Below, piece after piece: positions 20,131 through 29,692 of a stretch of 64,000 nucleotides of DNA. This stretch comes from Hymenopellis radicata (taxonomy: Eukaryota; Basidiomycota; Agaricomycetes; Agaricales; Physalacriaceae): contig JADNRX010000182.1 of NCBI GenBank assembly GCA_015501595.1, positions 1 to 64,000 on the forward strand, in the 5' to 3' direction. Position 1 is the first letter of the stretch; every line of letters begins with the position of its first letter. The notes under the pieces are model-generated. The model was given only the letters and a program-made list of their open reading frames with translations. It was not told the origin of the DNA and did not search any database. Position numbers and translations under genes: made by a program.

Positions 20131-22130
20131 GTGGCCAGAAACCCGACACCAATGAAGACGGATACGAAGTTAAAAAGCTCACTGGAGGGACTGTCGGATG
20201 CGCGAGAAACAGAAGCCTCGAAGTCGGACACCAGAAGGCCCAAAGTAGAGCAGCGGCCAGAATTCGAAGACAGAACGGAAAAACAAAAGGAAGTAAAGAA
20301 ATCAAGACAGAAGAGACCAAGCACGTCGTCGTCAACTAGGATGTGGTACGGAGGAGAGAGGCTAGGAGGATCTGATCAGCTCGATCGGATCTCTTACAAC
20401 GACTTGGTCTTCGACCACCAACACCTGATCAGGACAACTTTCCTCCTCGAGGCTGCAAACACCATTGGTCTATTTCCTTCTAATCCCATCGCTCTTTCGA
20501 CCGCGACTCGGCTTCAAATAGCCCGTGGATTTAACGTTCAGCTTTTCTTTCGCTCTTACCGGCGTCAGCCTCCAGGACGGAGCAGCAACATTTCGGCGAC
20601 TGACGACCGCACCGTCATGTTCGCGCCTACAACGAGGCTAGAAGGTGGTGTTTTGGATGGATGGCGTCAAGGCCAGAAGCTGGGATTAGGGCTGGCTGGC
20701 GTCGCGGACGCGTCCAGCTCAATATGGTGCATATTTCTTCTTCATTTCTCTTTCCATTTTGATTTGACTGTTTCCTGGCGCCCGTCCAACATGCGTCGCT
20801 CCGTTTTTGTCCCTCCGCAGCGACTTGTCCCTCTGCTCTTCAACGAGCAACGTACGTATGCTCTAACGGCGAGCACGACACGAACATTCAAGCATTCGGA
20901 ACAGCAGAGCACCAGTGCTTTTGGACGATGCCTCTTCCTGCCTACTACGCGGAGTTCCAGAGTTGGAGTTTGGGCTTAGCCACGACAATACCCCATCCAA
21001 TGTGTCTCGCCTAGCGTCCATGCTTGCCGACATATCGGAAATCTCCTCTCTGGGTCATCACCAATGGATTCCCGTGGCTCTCTTTCCGCTCTTCGCTTTC
21101 TTTTCCGTCGCTCTCTGGACCGCGGTGCCGCTTCGAACGGTGGTGACTGGAGACGATTGCGCCTGCATAGAGGCGAAAAGCTGGGAGTCGTGCATCACAG
21201 ACATGTCCAGCCCACAATGGTGCGTATTTCTTCATTTTATTTTCTAGAAACTTACGCCAAGCACGCTGACAGCTTTATTGTCAACGAGGACCTCGACGAC
21301 TTATCGACTGGGAGGACAAAAGTGTGCGATCACCTGGCGATCACTTGTCTTCCACCACCACAGCACCTCAACGAGGTGCGGTGCTACGGCCTTGGGACTT
21401 TTCGTGGGCCCTCTCTTGGCGATTTTCTTCGGTTTCTTTGCCTTTTTGGATCCACAACACGCGAGAACAGCTTCCAGCAGCCGTGAGGACGACTGGCTTA
21501 CGTTCTGCTCCCTCGGCTAGCGACGCCATCGCGTAAGCCTCCGTGAAGGAGCAGCAACACTTGTGGATCGACGGCTATGGGAGGCAATGGGTAGACGGCG
21601 CCGCGAACACGTCCAACGCCAACGGTGTGTATTGCTTGATTTATTTTCCATTGAATTAATTCCTATTTATCTGTACTAGGCCCCCGTCGTCCATTCCTGC
21701 ATTGACCTTGACCCGAAGCGGCGATGTTCGATATTTGCCGTAGAGCAATCAGTTCAAGTTGCCGCACTCGCTTTTCTCCCTTGCCCCTCCCACCACAGCA
21801 CCTCAACGAGGTGTGGTTCTACGGCCTCGGGACTCTTCTTCATTTTCTTTTTTTCGTTGGCGATCCATGACACGCGAGAACAACTTCCGGCAGCTGTGAG
21901 GATACTATCTTACGTTCTGCTCTTCCAGTGAGCGACGCCGTCGCGTAAGCCTCCGGGACGGAGCAGCAGCAATTCATGAGGACGACAACGGGCTTCAAGA
22001 GGCTGCATTCGCCCTCTGCGCCGTCATGTTCGCGCCTCCAACGAAGCAAGGAGTCGGATTTAGGACTGGAAGGCATCGCGGACGCATTCAGCTTTAATAT
22101 GTACGTATTTCTTTTTGCTCCTTTTTCTTC
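20131..22130. repeat. Diverged duplicated modules, possibly a decayed gene family
   Basis: Several blocks recur in the same order. CCACAGCACCTCAACGAGGT occurs at about 21360 and 21794. The ACACGCGAGAACA...CTTCC...GCAGC...GTGAGGA block occurs at about 21455 and 21868. GCGTAAGCCTCCG...GGAGCAGCA occurs at about 21530 and 21945, with a variant at 20568-20590. TGTTCGCGCCT.CAACGA occurs at about 20618 and 22026. A 282-codon plus frame (20131-20979) and others run through it, but they are low in recognisable structure. GTGCATATTTCTTCTTCATT-like tracts after each block could be intron starts. It is best described as tandem, partly triplicated DNA of unknown origin. Confidence 0.5.
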
Positions 22131-22442
22131 TAACTGGCCTGGGACAGGCTCTAACCACAACGAGTTCAGCGACGACGACGATCCCAACGCATCTGGCCCG
22201 GGAATTCTGCACACAAAGAGTCGAGGACTCAACAACATTTGGACTTGTACGGTTGTATGGATCCCGCGGGGACTCAGGCAATATGTCGCGCAGAATCAAT
22301 CTGTCCTTGTATGGCGGGAACGATCGCTCGGACGATGCCAGCTGCATAGTAGGCAGCACTATGCAGAATATTCGGACTACTGGCATGTACAATGTATCTA
22401 TCTATTGCTGAACATAAATACCAGACGATGTACTGAGCTATA

Positions 22443-22686
22443 CTGTAGCGTTTCAACCGTACATTCTCATATTGGATCACGGAGCCTCATGAACCGAACC
22501 TATACATATTGCATATTGCATCACAGAGCCTCCTGGCCAGGCACAGGCATCCAAAAGCAGAAATTTCAGGTCCCGCCTGCAGCGGGCCTGTCCAAATAAG
22601 GGAATTTAAGGGTCTACGAACCTATTTGCTGTAAGTTCACAGCATATCGGGTCACAAGCCGCGAACCTACGGTTGAAACGCTACAG
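22443..22686. mobile_element. TA-MITE family, copy 4
   Basis: 244 bp, flanked by TA (22441-22442 and 22687-22688). Both ends begin CTGTAGCGTTTCAACCGTA, identical for about 19 bases, and one continues into GGTTCGC. It is non-coding. Confidence 0.82.
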
Positions 22687-22698
22687 TATATTATTAAA

Positions 22699-22768
22699 TT
22701 GAACTATTTTATGTTGAATTGTGTCGACTGAAGTTGAACTATTTTATGTTGAATTGTGTCGACTGAAG
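22699..22768. repeat. 35-bp tandem duplication
   Basis: Two adjacent exact copies of a 35-bp unit that starts TTGAACTATTTTATGTTG and ends CGACTGAAG. A third partial copy (TTGAACC) follows. Confidence 0.85.
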
Positions 22769-23266
22769 TTGAACCCTTTGTTTTTAGTATGTAATAGTTA
22801 ACTGAAGTTACTTCAATGGTATCATGCATACCCAAGTCAACTTTCAAAGACTTGTAGCAACTCTGTTTGAATGGTGATCCCCAAGGTGACTATTGAAGAC
22901 TTGTAGCAACTTCGAGAAAGACAGAATTCCTAAGCTGTGACAAGTTACTTTTAGTTATCCCTGGCAGCTTAAGCCGCTTGGGTTAACCAGAAAATAGGGG
23001 CCTAAACTTAAGTCAACCAGATGCCAAAGTGCTTTTCCTGATGGTGGTTACCAAAATTCCTCTTTGATCTTACACTCATCGTTCCTCTCCCTGCTTAACA
23101 CATCTGGGACCAAGATGACTGGTAACAAGGCCGGAATCTCTTGATCTGCTTACTGGATATCCGCTCAGTCATGGTTCGATTTTCTTACAGCGCCGTTGGC
23201 ATCATAGAACTTGTCCCACATCTTTTGTCACTGAATATCACTGAATAAACCCAACCTCGGACACAT
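22769..23266. other. Unassigned, AAGTCAAC-rich
   Basis: No gene. It contains two copies of GACTTGTAGCAACT (about 22850 and 22899), plus GTTAACC/AAGTCAACC words like those at 17.8-18.0 kb. Confidence 0.35.
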
Positions 23267-25928
23267 CAGGGGAACCAAATTTCCCCGGCTGAGGAAAGAG
23301 CTGAGGAAATCGTTCGAGGAAATCCAATTTCCTCAGTACGTTCCCGGGCCGAGGAAACCTGATTTCCTCGAATGGGGAAAGTTCTGAGGAAATCAAATTT
23401 CCTCGGCCGTTTCCTCAGCTGAGGTAAGCGTATTTCCTCAGTTGCTTTCGTAAGTGGCTCCCTCGGTGATTTCCTCAGCTGAGGAAGTTAGATTTCCTGA
23501 GCTGAGGAAATCACTGAGGAACTCGGATTTCCTTGTTGATTTCCTCCCTTGAGGAACTATAATTTCCTCATTACATCAGAGTTCAAATATCATATTTATT
23601 GCCTAGTTTATGCTTTAATAAGAAATCTATACTGAGGAAATACATGAGGAAATCATCAAGGAAATCTGAGTTCCTCAGTGATTTCCTCAGCTCAGGAAAT
23701 CTAACTTCCTCAGCTGAGGAAATCACCGAGGGAGCCACTTACGAAAGCAACTGAGGAAATACGCTTACCTCAGCTGAGGAAACGGCCGAGGAAATTTGAT
23801 TTCCTCAGAACTTTCCCCATTCGAGGAAATCAGGTTTCCTCGGCCCGGGAACGTACTGAGGAAATTCATCAGCAAAACAGCAAGTGCATCTTTTTCGTCT
23901 TGGTCTTGCCGCACACGTCTTTCCGGGTCTTAGTCTTGCGGTGCCCGTCTTTTTGGTCTTGCTCTTGCAGCGGGTTGTCTTCTGAATCTTTGTCTTGCCG
24001 TCTTGTGTCTTCCTTCTCATCTTTTTTCTTGCTATGTTTATTTATTCTTGCCAAAAATTACGAGTACATTCCGAGTGACCTCCGCGTTCGTGACCGCACG
24101 AATACTACAGAACGAATAGATAACTTCAGTGTCGCCAAACGATGGAAACCACTGCGATTGCGACTCCAATGATGATTCGCATCTGATAAGGGCGAGTTGG
24201 CAATGGGCGGGAATAATGGAGCATACCTTTATGTCCTTCCACCTACGCGAAGGATATGACGTGAACGAAAGTGTGAGACAGCGACGAGCTAAGACGGAGC
24301 CCGTTGGTACCACTCCGGAATCCCTGGGCAGAGACAGCTAGAACACATCAGACGCTGTCTGTCAGCGCTGTTGCGCACGGACCTATCTTGTCAGCGAATC
24401 CAACCGCTCTCCTCTCTCCACCTGATGTTCTCCCGTATAATTCCAACGGTGTCGTCAACTTGTGCCTGGATAGCAGCAGTCTTCGGGTTTTCGGTCCCCC
24501 GAGAGCCATTCGGATGCGTCGCCGCTCAGTAGTGGTTTATGCGCGAACGGGCCAGTTACGATCTGAGGTTGTCAGCATAGCTGATGACGCCGAGAGCACC
24601 CGGGTGGAGGAATAAAAACATACCCGCAGTGCTGTCCACGGCGCAGCATCGAATTCTTCGCCCATCTGAAGCCAAGCTCTGTGTGCCGGTGGGTACGCCT
24701 TCATTGGCGATGTTCGTATTTTGATGGTGCTGCCACAGTCCTCATGGGCTTACACGTCGCCTGAGCCGTCGCGTGATTCCGCAACGGATAAGTATGCGAA
24801 ATCAGAGAGAGAGAAAACAAAGCCAGTCGCAGGCCAGTCAGTTGGACTTGGTGAAAGAAATGGAACCCGATCGGGTGGTCCGTGCGCACAAAGCACGCAA
24901 TCAGGACCACGTGGTGCATGTTCGGTTTCCTTTTTTCTAAAGTCCGCCATTCCTTCCTTCGTCTCCTTCCCTCCGCACCACGAGTGTGCGCCTTACTCGC
25001 TTCAAGACGTTGTCGTCTCCAAGACCGACACTATCAGCAACGCACCCCGTACGCCCATTTGCGCGATGCAGTGCGAAGTTGCACGAGGCAACGACTTCGC
25101 GGACACGGACCTGGACGACAACGGCCATACCGCCAGCATACCCGTCAGCACAGGTGACAGCGCATTCCCGAATACTCAGGACCTCCGTATGGACCATTAC
25201 CAACCGTGGACCGAGCGTTGATCCCTTGGAGAGTAGAGACGGTAGCCAGTGATGGGCCTTGGTGTGTTCTCTCGTTCTCTTGCCCGCCGATCTCCTAACC
25301 CAATCTACAGTTGCTCTCTATGATCTATTTCAATGCCCTAGATGCAATGTGTGTATTTCTTCATTGCTCTTTTGACTGCTGTGTTGACAGTCTTTCCAGT
25401 GTTCGTGTATTCGATCTTCCCGCGGTATGGCATCTTCTAACTCTGTAGGGCACGGTGACCGTGCATCACTGCCTTTGTTCGGACAAGGTTGGGCGAAGGA
25501 TTCGGGGAATAAGCAGTGACAGTGTTGTAGTAGCCTCTGCGTAGCCTAGCCTGTCCTTATGTATATTGTCTTATCAGTCTCTATGTCCAATACATGCTTG
25601 TTGATGCTGTTCCATAATGTGATAGATTACCCTGCTAGTAGTAGTACAATTGAGCCTTGATAAGACCTGGATCAGACGGCAAGACGCAAAAAGACACGTC
25701 GTAGTAGTCTTGCTGCAGGCTGGAAAAGTCTTGTAAAAGACTTCAAAAATCCAACAAGAATCGTAACCTGGCTTCCACAAGACTTCGAGTCTTTTGCGTC
25801 TTTTTGGTCTTTTTGGTCTTGCGGCAAGACCAAAAAGACCTGAAAGACGGATTAGCTGTTTTGCTGATGTTGGATTTCCTCGAACGATTTCCTCAGCTCT
25901 TTCCTCAGCCGGGAAATTTGGTTCCCTG
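23267..25928. mobile_element. 2.66-kb non-autonomous element with long TIRs
   Basis: The terminal ~60 bp are inverted copies. The left (23267-23327) starts CAGGGGAACCAAATTTCCCC. The right (25870-25928), read on the minus strand, starts CAGGGAACCAAATTTCCC. Both continue GGCTGAGGAAAGAGCTGAGG to GAGGAAATCCAA. Just inside, CATCAGCAAAACAGC is also shared in inverted orientation (about 23867 and 25853). The left end is interrupted between these blocks by a foldback (separate entry). Inside come arrays of GTCTT/AAGAC words at both ends, as in subterminal transposase-binding regions. No transposase was recognised in 24.0-25.6 kb. Ends in CAGGG fit hAT or KDZ-type elements; the target duplication is unclear because similarity extends outward (CACATC/CCACATC). 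Superfamily unresolved. Confidence 0.6.
23326..23866. repeat. 541-bp foldback made of TTTCCTCAGCTGAGGAAA modules
   Basis: Two arms of about 230 bp (23326 to about 23560 and about 23635 to 23866) are near-perfect reverse complements around an AT-rich spacer of about 80 bp. Each arm is itself full of small palindromes with TTTCCTC / GAGGAAA cores. The outer ends read AATTTCCTCAGTACG. The right-hand TIR of the host element lacks it: CCAA joins CATCAGC directly there. This makes it look like an insertion into the left TIR. Confidence 0.85.
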
Positions 25929-26191
25929 ATGTGGGACAAGCTTCAACTGTTCGACGTCCCTCTCCGAAGGAAAGGGAGCTCGGTACTGGATGTCCACATT
26001 CCCATTGTCAAGGTGGTCCACAGGTTCTCCTTATTTGGCGAAGTTCATTTACGGTCACGTTCTTATGTTGTTTGGCACGGCAAACAAACGGCTGCTGCAT
26101 TGTGGACTGTGTCTCTTTGTTCGGTGAAAGCGCTTTATAGCCGTCAGGATCTCCCATCTGTCTTCCACAAACCATGACAGTCTCAGTGCGC
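25929..26191. other. Flank of element and MYND remnant
   Basis: About 260 bases with no independent gene. It may include a lost 5' part of the MYND-type gene. Confidence 0.35.
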
Positions 26192-27636
26192 TCCCCGATG
26201 TGAGTAGTCTTACCCGAACCGTTGTACTGCTGTTCTAATGATACCAGATTCTAGCCCATCGGTTAATGAACCGTGCAATCGCCGCACTCGACGACTTCAA
26301 CAACGGACATGACACCAAGTTCCTCAGCGCTCTTCCGGACATACTCCAGGATTCTCGTTTCAAACCGGCTGCGGAAGACGCTGACGCTCCCACCTATACA
26401 CCGAATGCCTTCCATCGCCTGCTTCTGCAAATGTTCAACGCGTTGAGCGACATCTACCTGGAAGATGTCTACCAGGACCACATTCATATATTTGCTCCTT
26501 CAGTTCTATATAACATCATGCGATTATTGCACCTGCTGTTACCGCGCGCCAGGAAAGACATGGATAACATATCCCCCATCCTCAACAGCGTCGTCGCCGC
26601 CTTGTCCCTCCTCCTTGCCAATCCAACGGGTATGCAGGCCTTCATGCAAGGCCCAGCATACCGCGAGGCAGGCTCAACTATTTCCGCATCTTTCTGGACT
26701 ACATCGTGCTCTTTTCCTCTTCCGAATGTACCACCTCGGTCGTCTCGCACTTTCAAAACGTCCTTGCGCTCATCATCGCGCCGCGTAACGAACATGCAGA
26801 CCATTCTGGGACTACTTTCCCACTGTCGACAAATACGCCCTTGGCGTTCCCCTTGTGCGCGATTTGCGGCGTATGTGTAATCTGGCGACGAGCTCCGCCT
26901 CGATCCAGCCCGAATTGACATTCCGGAATACTTTTTACCAATGTGTTATGCGTAGGCCTACTAGGCTCTCGCAACTTGGCCAACCACGCGGTGATCCTGC
27001 GATGCGGACTCGTTCCATCCCTCGTCCTTTTTTTCGACCGCACAGTCCAGGCAGGACAATTAAAGCCTGCCGTGTGGATCCTGGCTCAGCTATACTCGAT
27101 ATTCCTCCTCGAGGATTCCGATGCGTTCGGGACTGCGCTTCCTTCCGCGCTGAAGTCTGGTTTGGTGGTCACGCTCAGTCGTGCAGTTGACCTATTGGGA
27201 GACAACATGGACCTGCGGTGGGTTGAGGAGATTTTCGCTATGATATCCGACGTGGTGAGATGTCGCCCAAGTATGGCATCATCGTTAGAGGAGAGCTCTT
27301 GGATGCGTTGAGGTCGGGACTCGGGAAAGTTTCATTGCCTCAAGCGTGGCAGCTCCTCGTTGATGTAGTGTACGATACACGGAGGAGATCAACAATGAGG
27401 TCGTCGTGAGGTGTGGAAATTATCCTCGGGTGAGTTTTAATCTGTGGAACGATCTGTGAGAAGCTGACTGTCGTCAATCACAGTGTCGCGAACCCTTCGC
27501 TGCGGACCGATGCTATCATTACTGCCCTTTCTGCCAGCGCTTTCTCACCTGCTCGGTGGTATGCTTCAAAAGCGCCTGCGTCCATGGTGCACATGACAGC
27601 GAAACCTGTAAGACTGTAGAACGACATCACGATTAG
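26192..27636 (+). pseudogene. MYND-finger protein remnant with several frameshifts
   Basis: A helical N-terminal region begins HDSLSALPD, then a ~53-nt intron, then ILAHRLMNRAIAALDDFNNG. It continues LYNIMRLLHLLLPRARKDMD and GMQAFMQGPAYREAGS. The frame then changes at about 26680 (YFRIFLDYIVLFSSSECTTS), again near 26795 (FWDYFPTVDKYALGVPLVRD), again near 26930 (LCVGLLGSRNLANHAVILRC) and again near 27300-27370. The C-terminus, after an intron at about 27430-27481, is CGNYPRCREPF...CYHYCPFCQRFLTC...CFKSACVHGAHDSETC, a MYND-like zinc-binding pattern of Cys and His. Stop TAG at 27634. Large MYND proteins with helical N-termini are common in agaricomycetes. Four or more shifts make it probably dead, though some may be sequence errors. 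The 5' end is not resolved and may be lost at the adjacent transposon. Confidence 0.65.
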
Positions 27637-27741
27637 TTGGAAGTGACACTTAATTTAAACTGCTACGTCCGTATGTACCACTAGTACGTCTTTATCTACA
27701 CCAAATGCACTCCAACGCGAAGTATTAGTACCGTAACAAAA

Positions 27742-29692
27742 TCAAACCGGCATTGGATTCCTCCTCGGACGTCCTGGTCCACGACACGCAAGCACAGATA
27801 TTACGGGCATGTCATCATCCTCATCTTCAGGCGTAGGTGGTCGCTTCCGCGGTCGACCAGGGCCACGGCGCGCAACCGTCTCCGTCTCAACCTCATTGGG
27901 ATTCTTACGACGAGCTGGGATAGATACGGACACCATCAGCTTCTTCTTTGGTACCGTCTCCGGTGGTTCAGGAGAACTATCCAGCTCTCCATCTCGAGGA
28001 CCTTTCCAATCTTTCCACTTTCGGCGGATAGCATTACTCCCGCCCTCGAGATATTCTTCGCGACTGATTAGACGGTCCTGATACGCAGATGTCTGAACAA
28101 AGTTGAGTGCACCGTCGAGAGGTGCACTGATTGGGCTTCATACAGGCCATCAGTTTAGGCAGAGATTCCAAGTGAAGGAAACGCTCACTTTTCGCACTCG
28201 TAGATGCACACATCGTCTGAGGCTGGCGCTAAAGAACGCAACTCCGAAAGTCTATGCAGCGAAGGAACAGATGAGTGTCCGTTCAAATAAGTAAGTAAGT
28301 GGACTCTCACAATCGTTCGCGGAATCCAGGGAGTTTCGTGTTTCCTCCGAATACCCCGATGTTGGCCCAGAACATGCCTTGCAAGTCTTCTGGAAGGAGG
28401 GCAATGGACGCGGCGACGGCGCCTGGTAGTCCCGCCTGGTTCAGTCCTAAATTCGGAGTATGTGAGTGTGATGAAGAGGACAGTTGAAATGATGCGTACC
28501 GATAATATGTGGAGAGAACATGACTTCTGGGACGCTGAAGCGCTCGTTGTTCATTAAGAGCACCTGGTCAGAGTCCGCGAGGATGTCGTCTGGGAGGCGG
28601 ATGCGCCCAGATCGGTTCTTGGTCATATCTGGGAGGATGTATTCTTGCACGATATCGTTGGAAATAGAACTACCACTCGGCCGGGCGCTAAATTAACATG
28701 CACTGGTCAATTAGTGGGCATCATCAGTCCATCTACACTGACCGGCACATTTCCAAATCTCTCCGAAAGTCATTTGACACAAAACAACACGACTCCTTGA
28801 CGTCGTTCACGATGTAGGTTTCGTCCATCATGTTCCACTGTCTGAATGACACGAGCTCCTTCAGGTGGTTGGTAAGTAGCTTTCCACCCATATCTAATCT
28901 GTCGTATGCTGCGCCATCAAAAAGACAACGGGTTCGAGGAGAAAGTGTACGTGCCTTTTCACAGCGTTCCACACGATGTTACCGCATATGAGGGGAACGA
29001 CGTGCGTGAAGCTGAACCCAGAGTCGATTAGAAGCATGCATTCCGGGGAGGCATGCCATGAGCGGCTGTGGGGACTAGTGATGCAGCTAAAACAAGTTGA
29101 GATTTCATAATGAAACGTATAGAAACGCGTTTCGTACGAGTGCATCGATAGTAGGACTTAAATTCATATTCCTCGAATACGAATTGATCGTAGACCTCTT
29201 GAATATTGGGCAAGTTTAAGTACGGCTCTGTGATGAGCAAGGACGATTCGGTGGTGTCGACCTGCGGGCGTGTCAATGCGAAGACGACGCGTCAGCCGAT
29301 GCTCGTACAGACATTCAGGACGTTGTCAGAAAATATTCCGTCCCAGATCGCCTTCTGCGCGTCCCAGTCGACGAGGTAGCCCTGCGATTGTCCATCAAGT
29401 ATAACACGCAGAAGCAAGAAAGTCAAAGCACCTTCTCAAAAGGCAGGCGGTAACTGAGCGAAGCAAAATCTCTACATCTCTCCGTCGTGAAATCGTGTCC
29501 GAAATAAGTCGTCTTGTCGCCCTTTGACCTGATAATCGCGTTGGGAATGATTCTGTCTGACTGTCAGCGTGTAGAATCATGAGGAAGAAGTTCAAACCGT
29601 ATCGGCAGTGGCTCCCCATGAGTCGATACTGCGCGACACTTGATGGTAGACGCCCCATTATCCAGAGTAACAGTGGGGACGTGCAAGTTCAT
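27742..29692 (-). CDS. Actin-related protein 6 (ARP6), SWR1 complex, with AT-hook tail
   Basis: A nuclear actin-related subunit of the SWR1 remodeller that deposits H2A.Z. The start ATG at 29692 gives [18 protein letters not shown]. Exons 1-4 are 29692-29598, 29552-29432, 29381-29313 and 29261-29138, followed by several more. Diagnostic blocks: [130 protein letters not shown], and [20 protein letters not shown]. The actin fold ends with [21 protein letters not shown]-terminal extension follows with two AT-hook cores, [11 protein letters not shown] and [11 protein letters not shown]. One base appears missing in a CCCC run in exon 5 near 29076, which would otherwise read [16 protein letters not shown]. 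One intron near 28900-28955 seems to use a GC donor. Confidence 0.9.

Noticed and set aside
20131..20979. 282-codon plus frame as a real gene
   Set aside because: It runs through duplicated modules and a putative intron tract without stops, and shows no domain.
23326..23866. Regularly spaced palindromes as a CRISPR array
   Set aside because: Eukaryotic context, no unique spacers of constant length, and the whole block is one inverted repeat.
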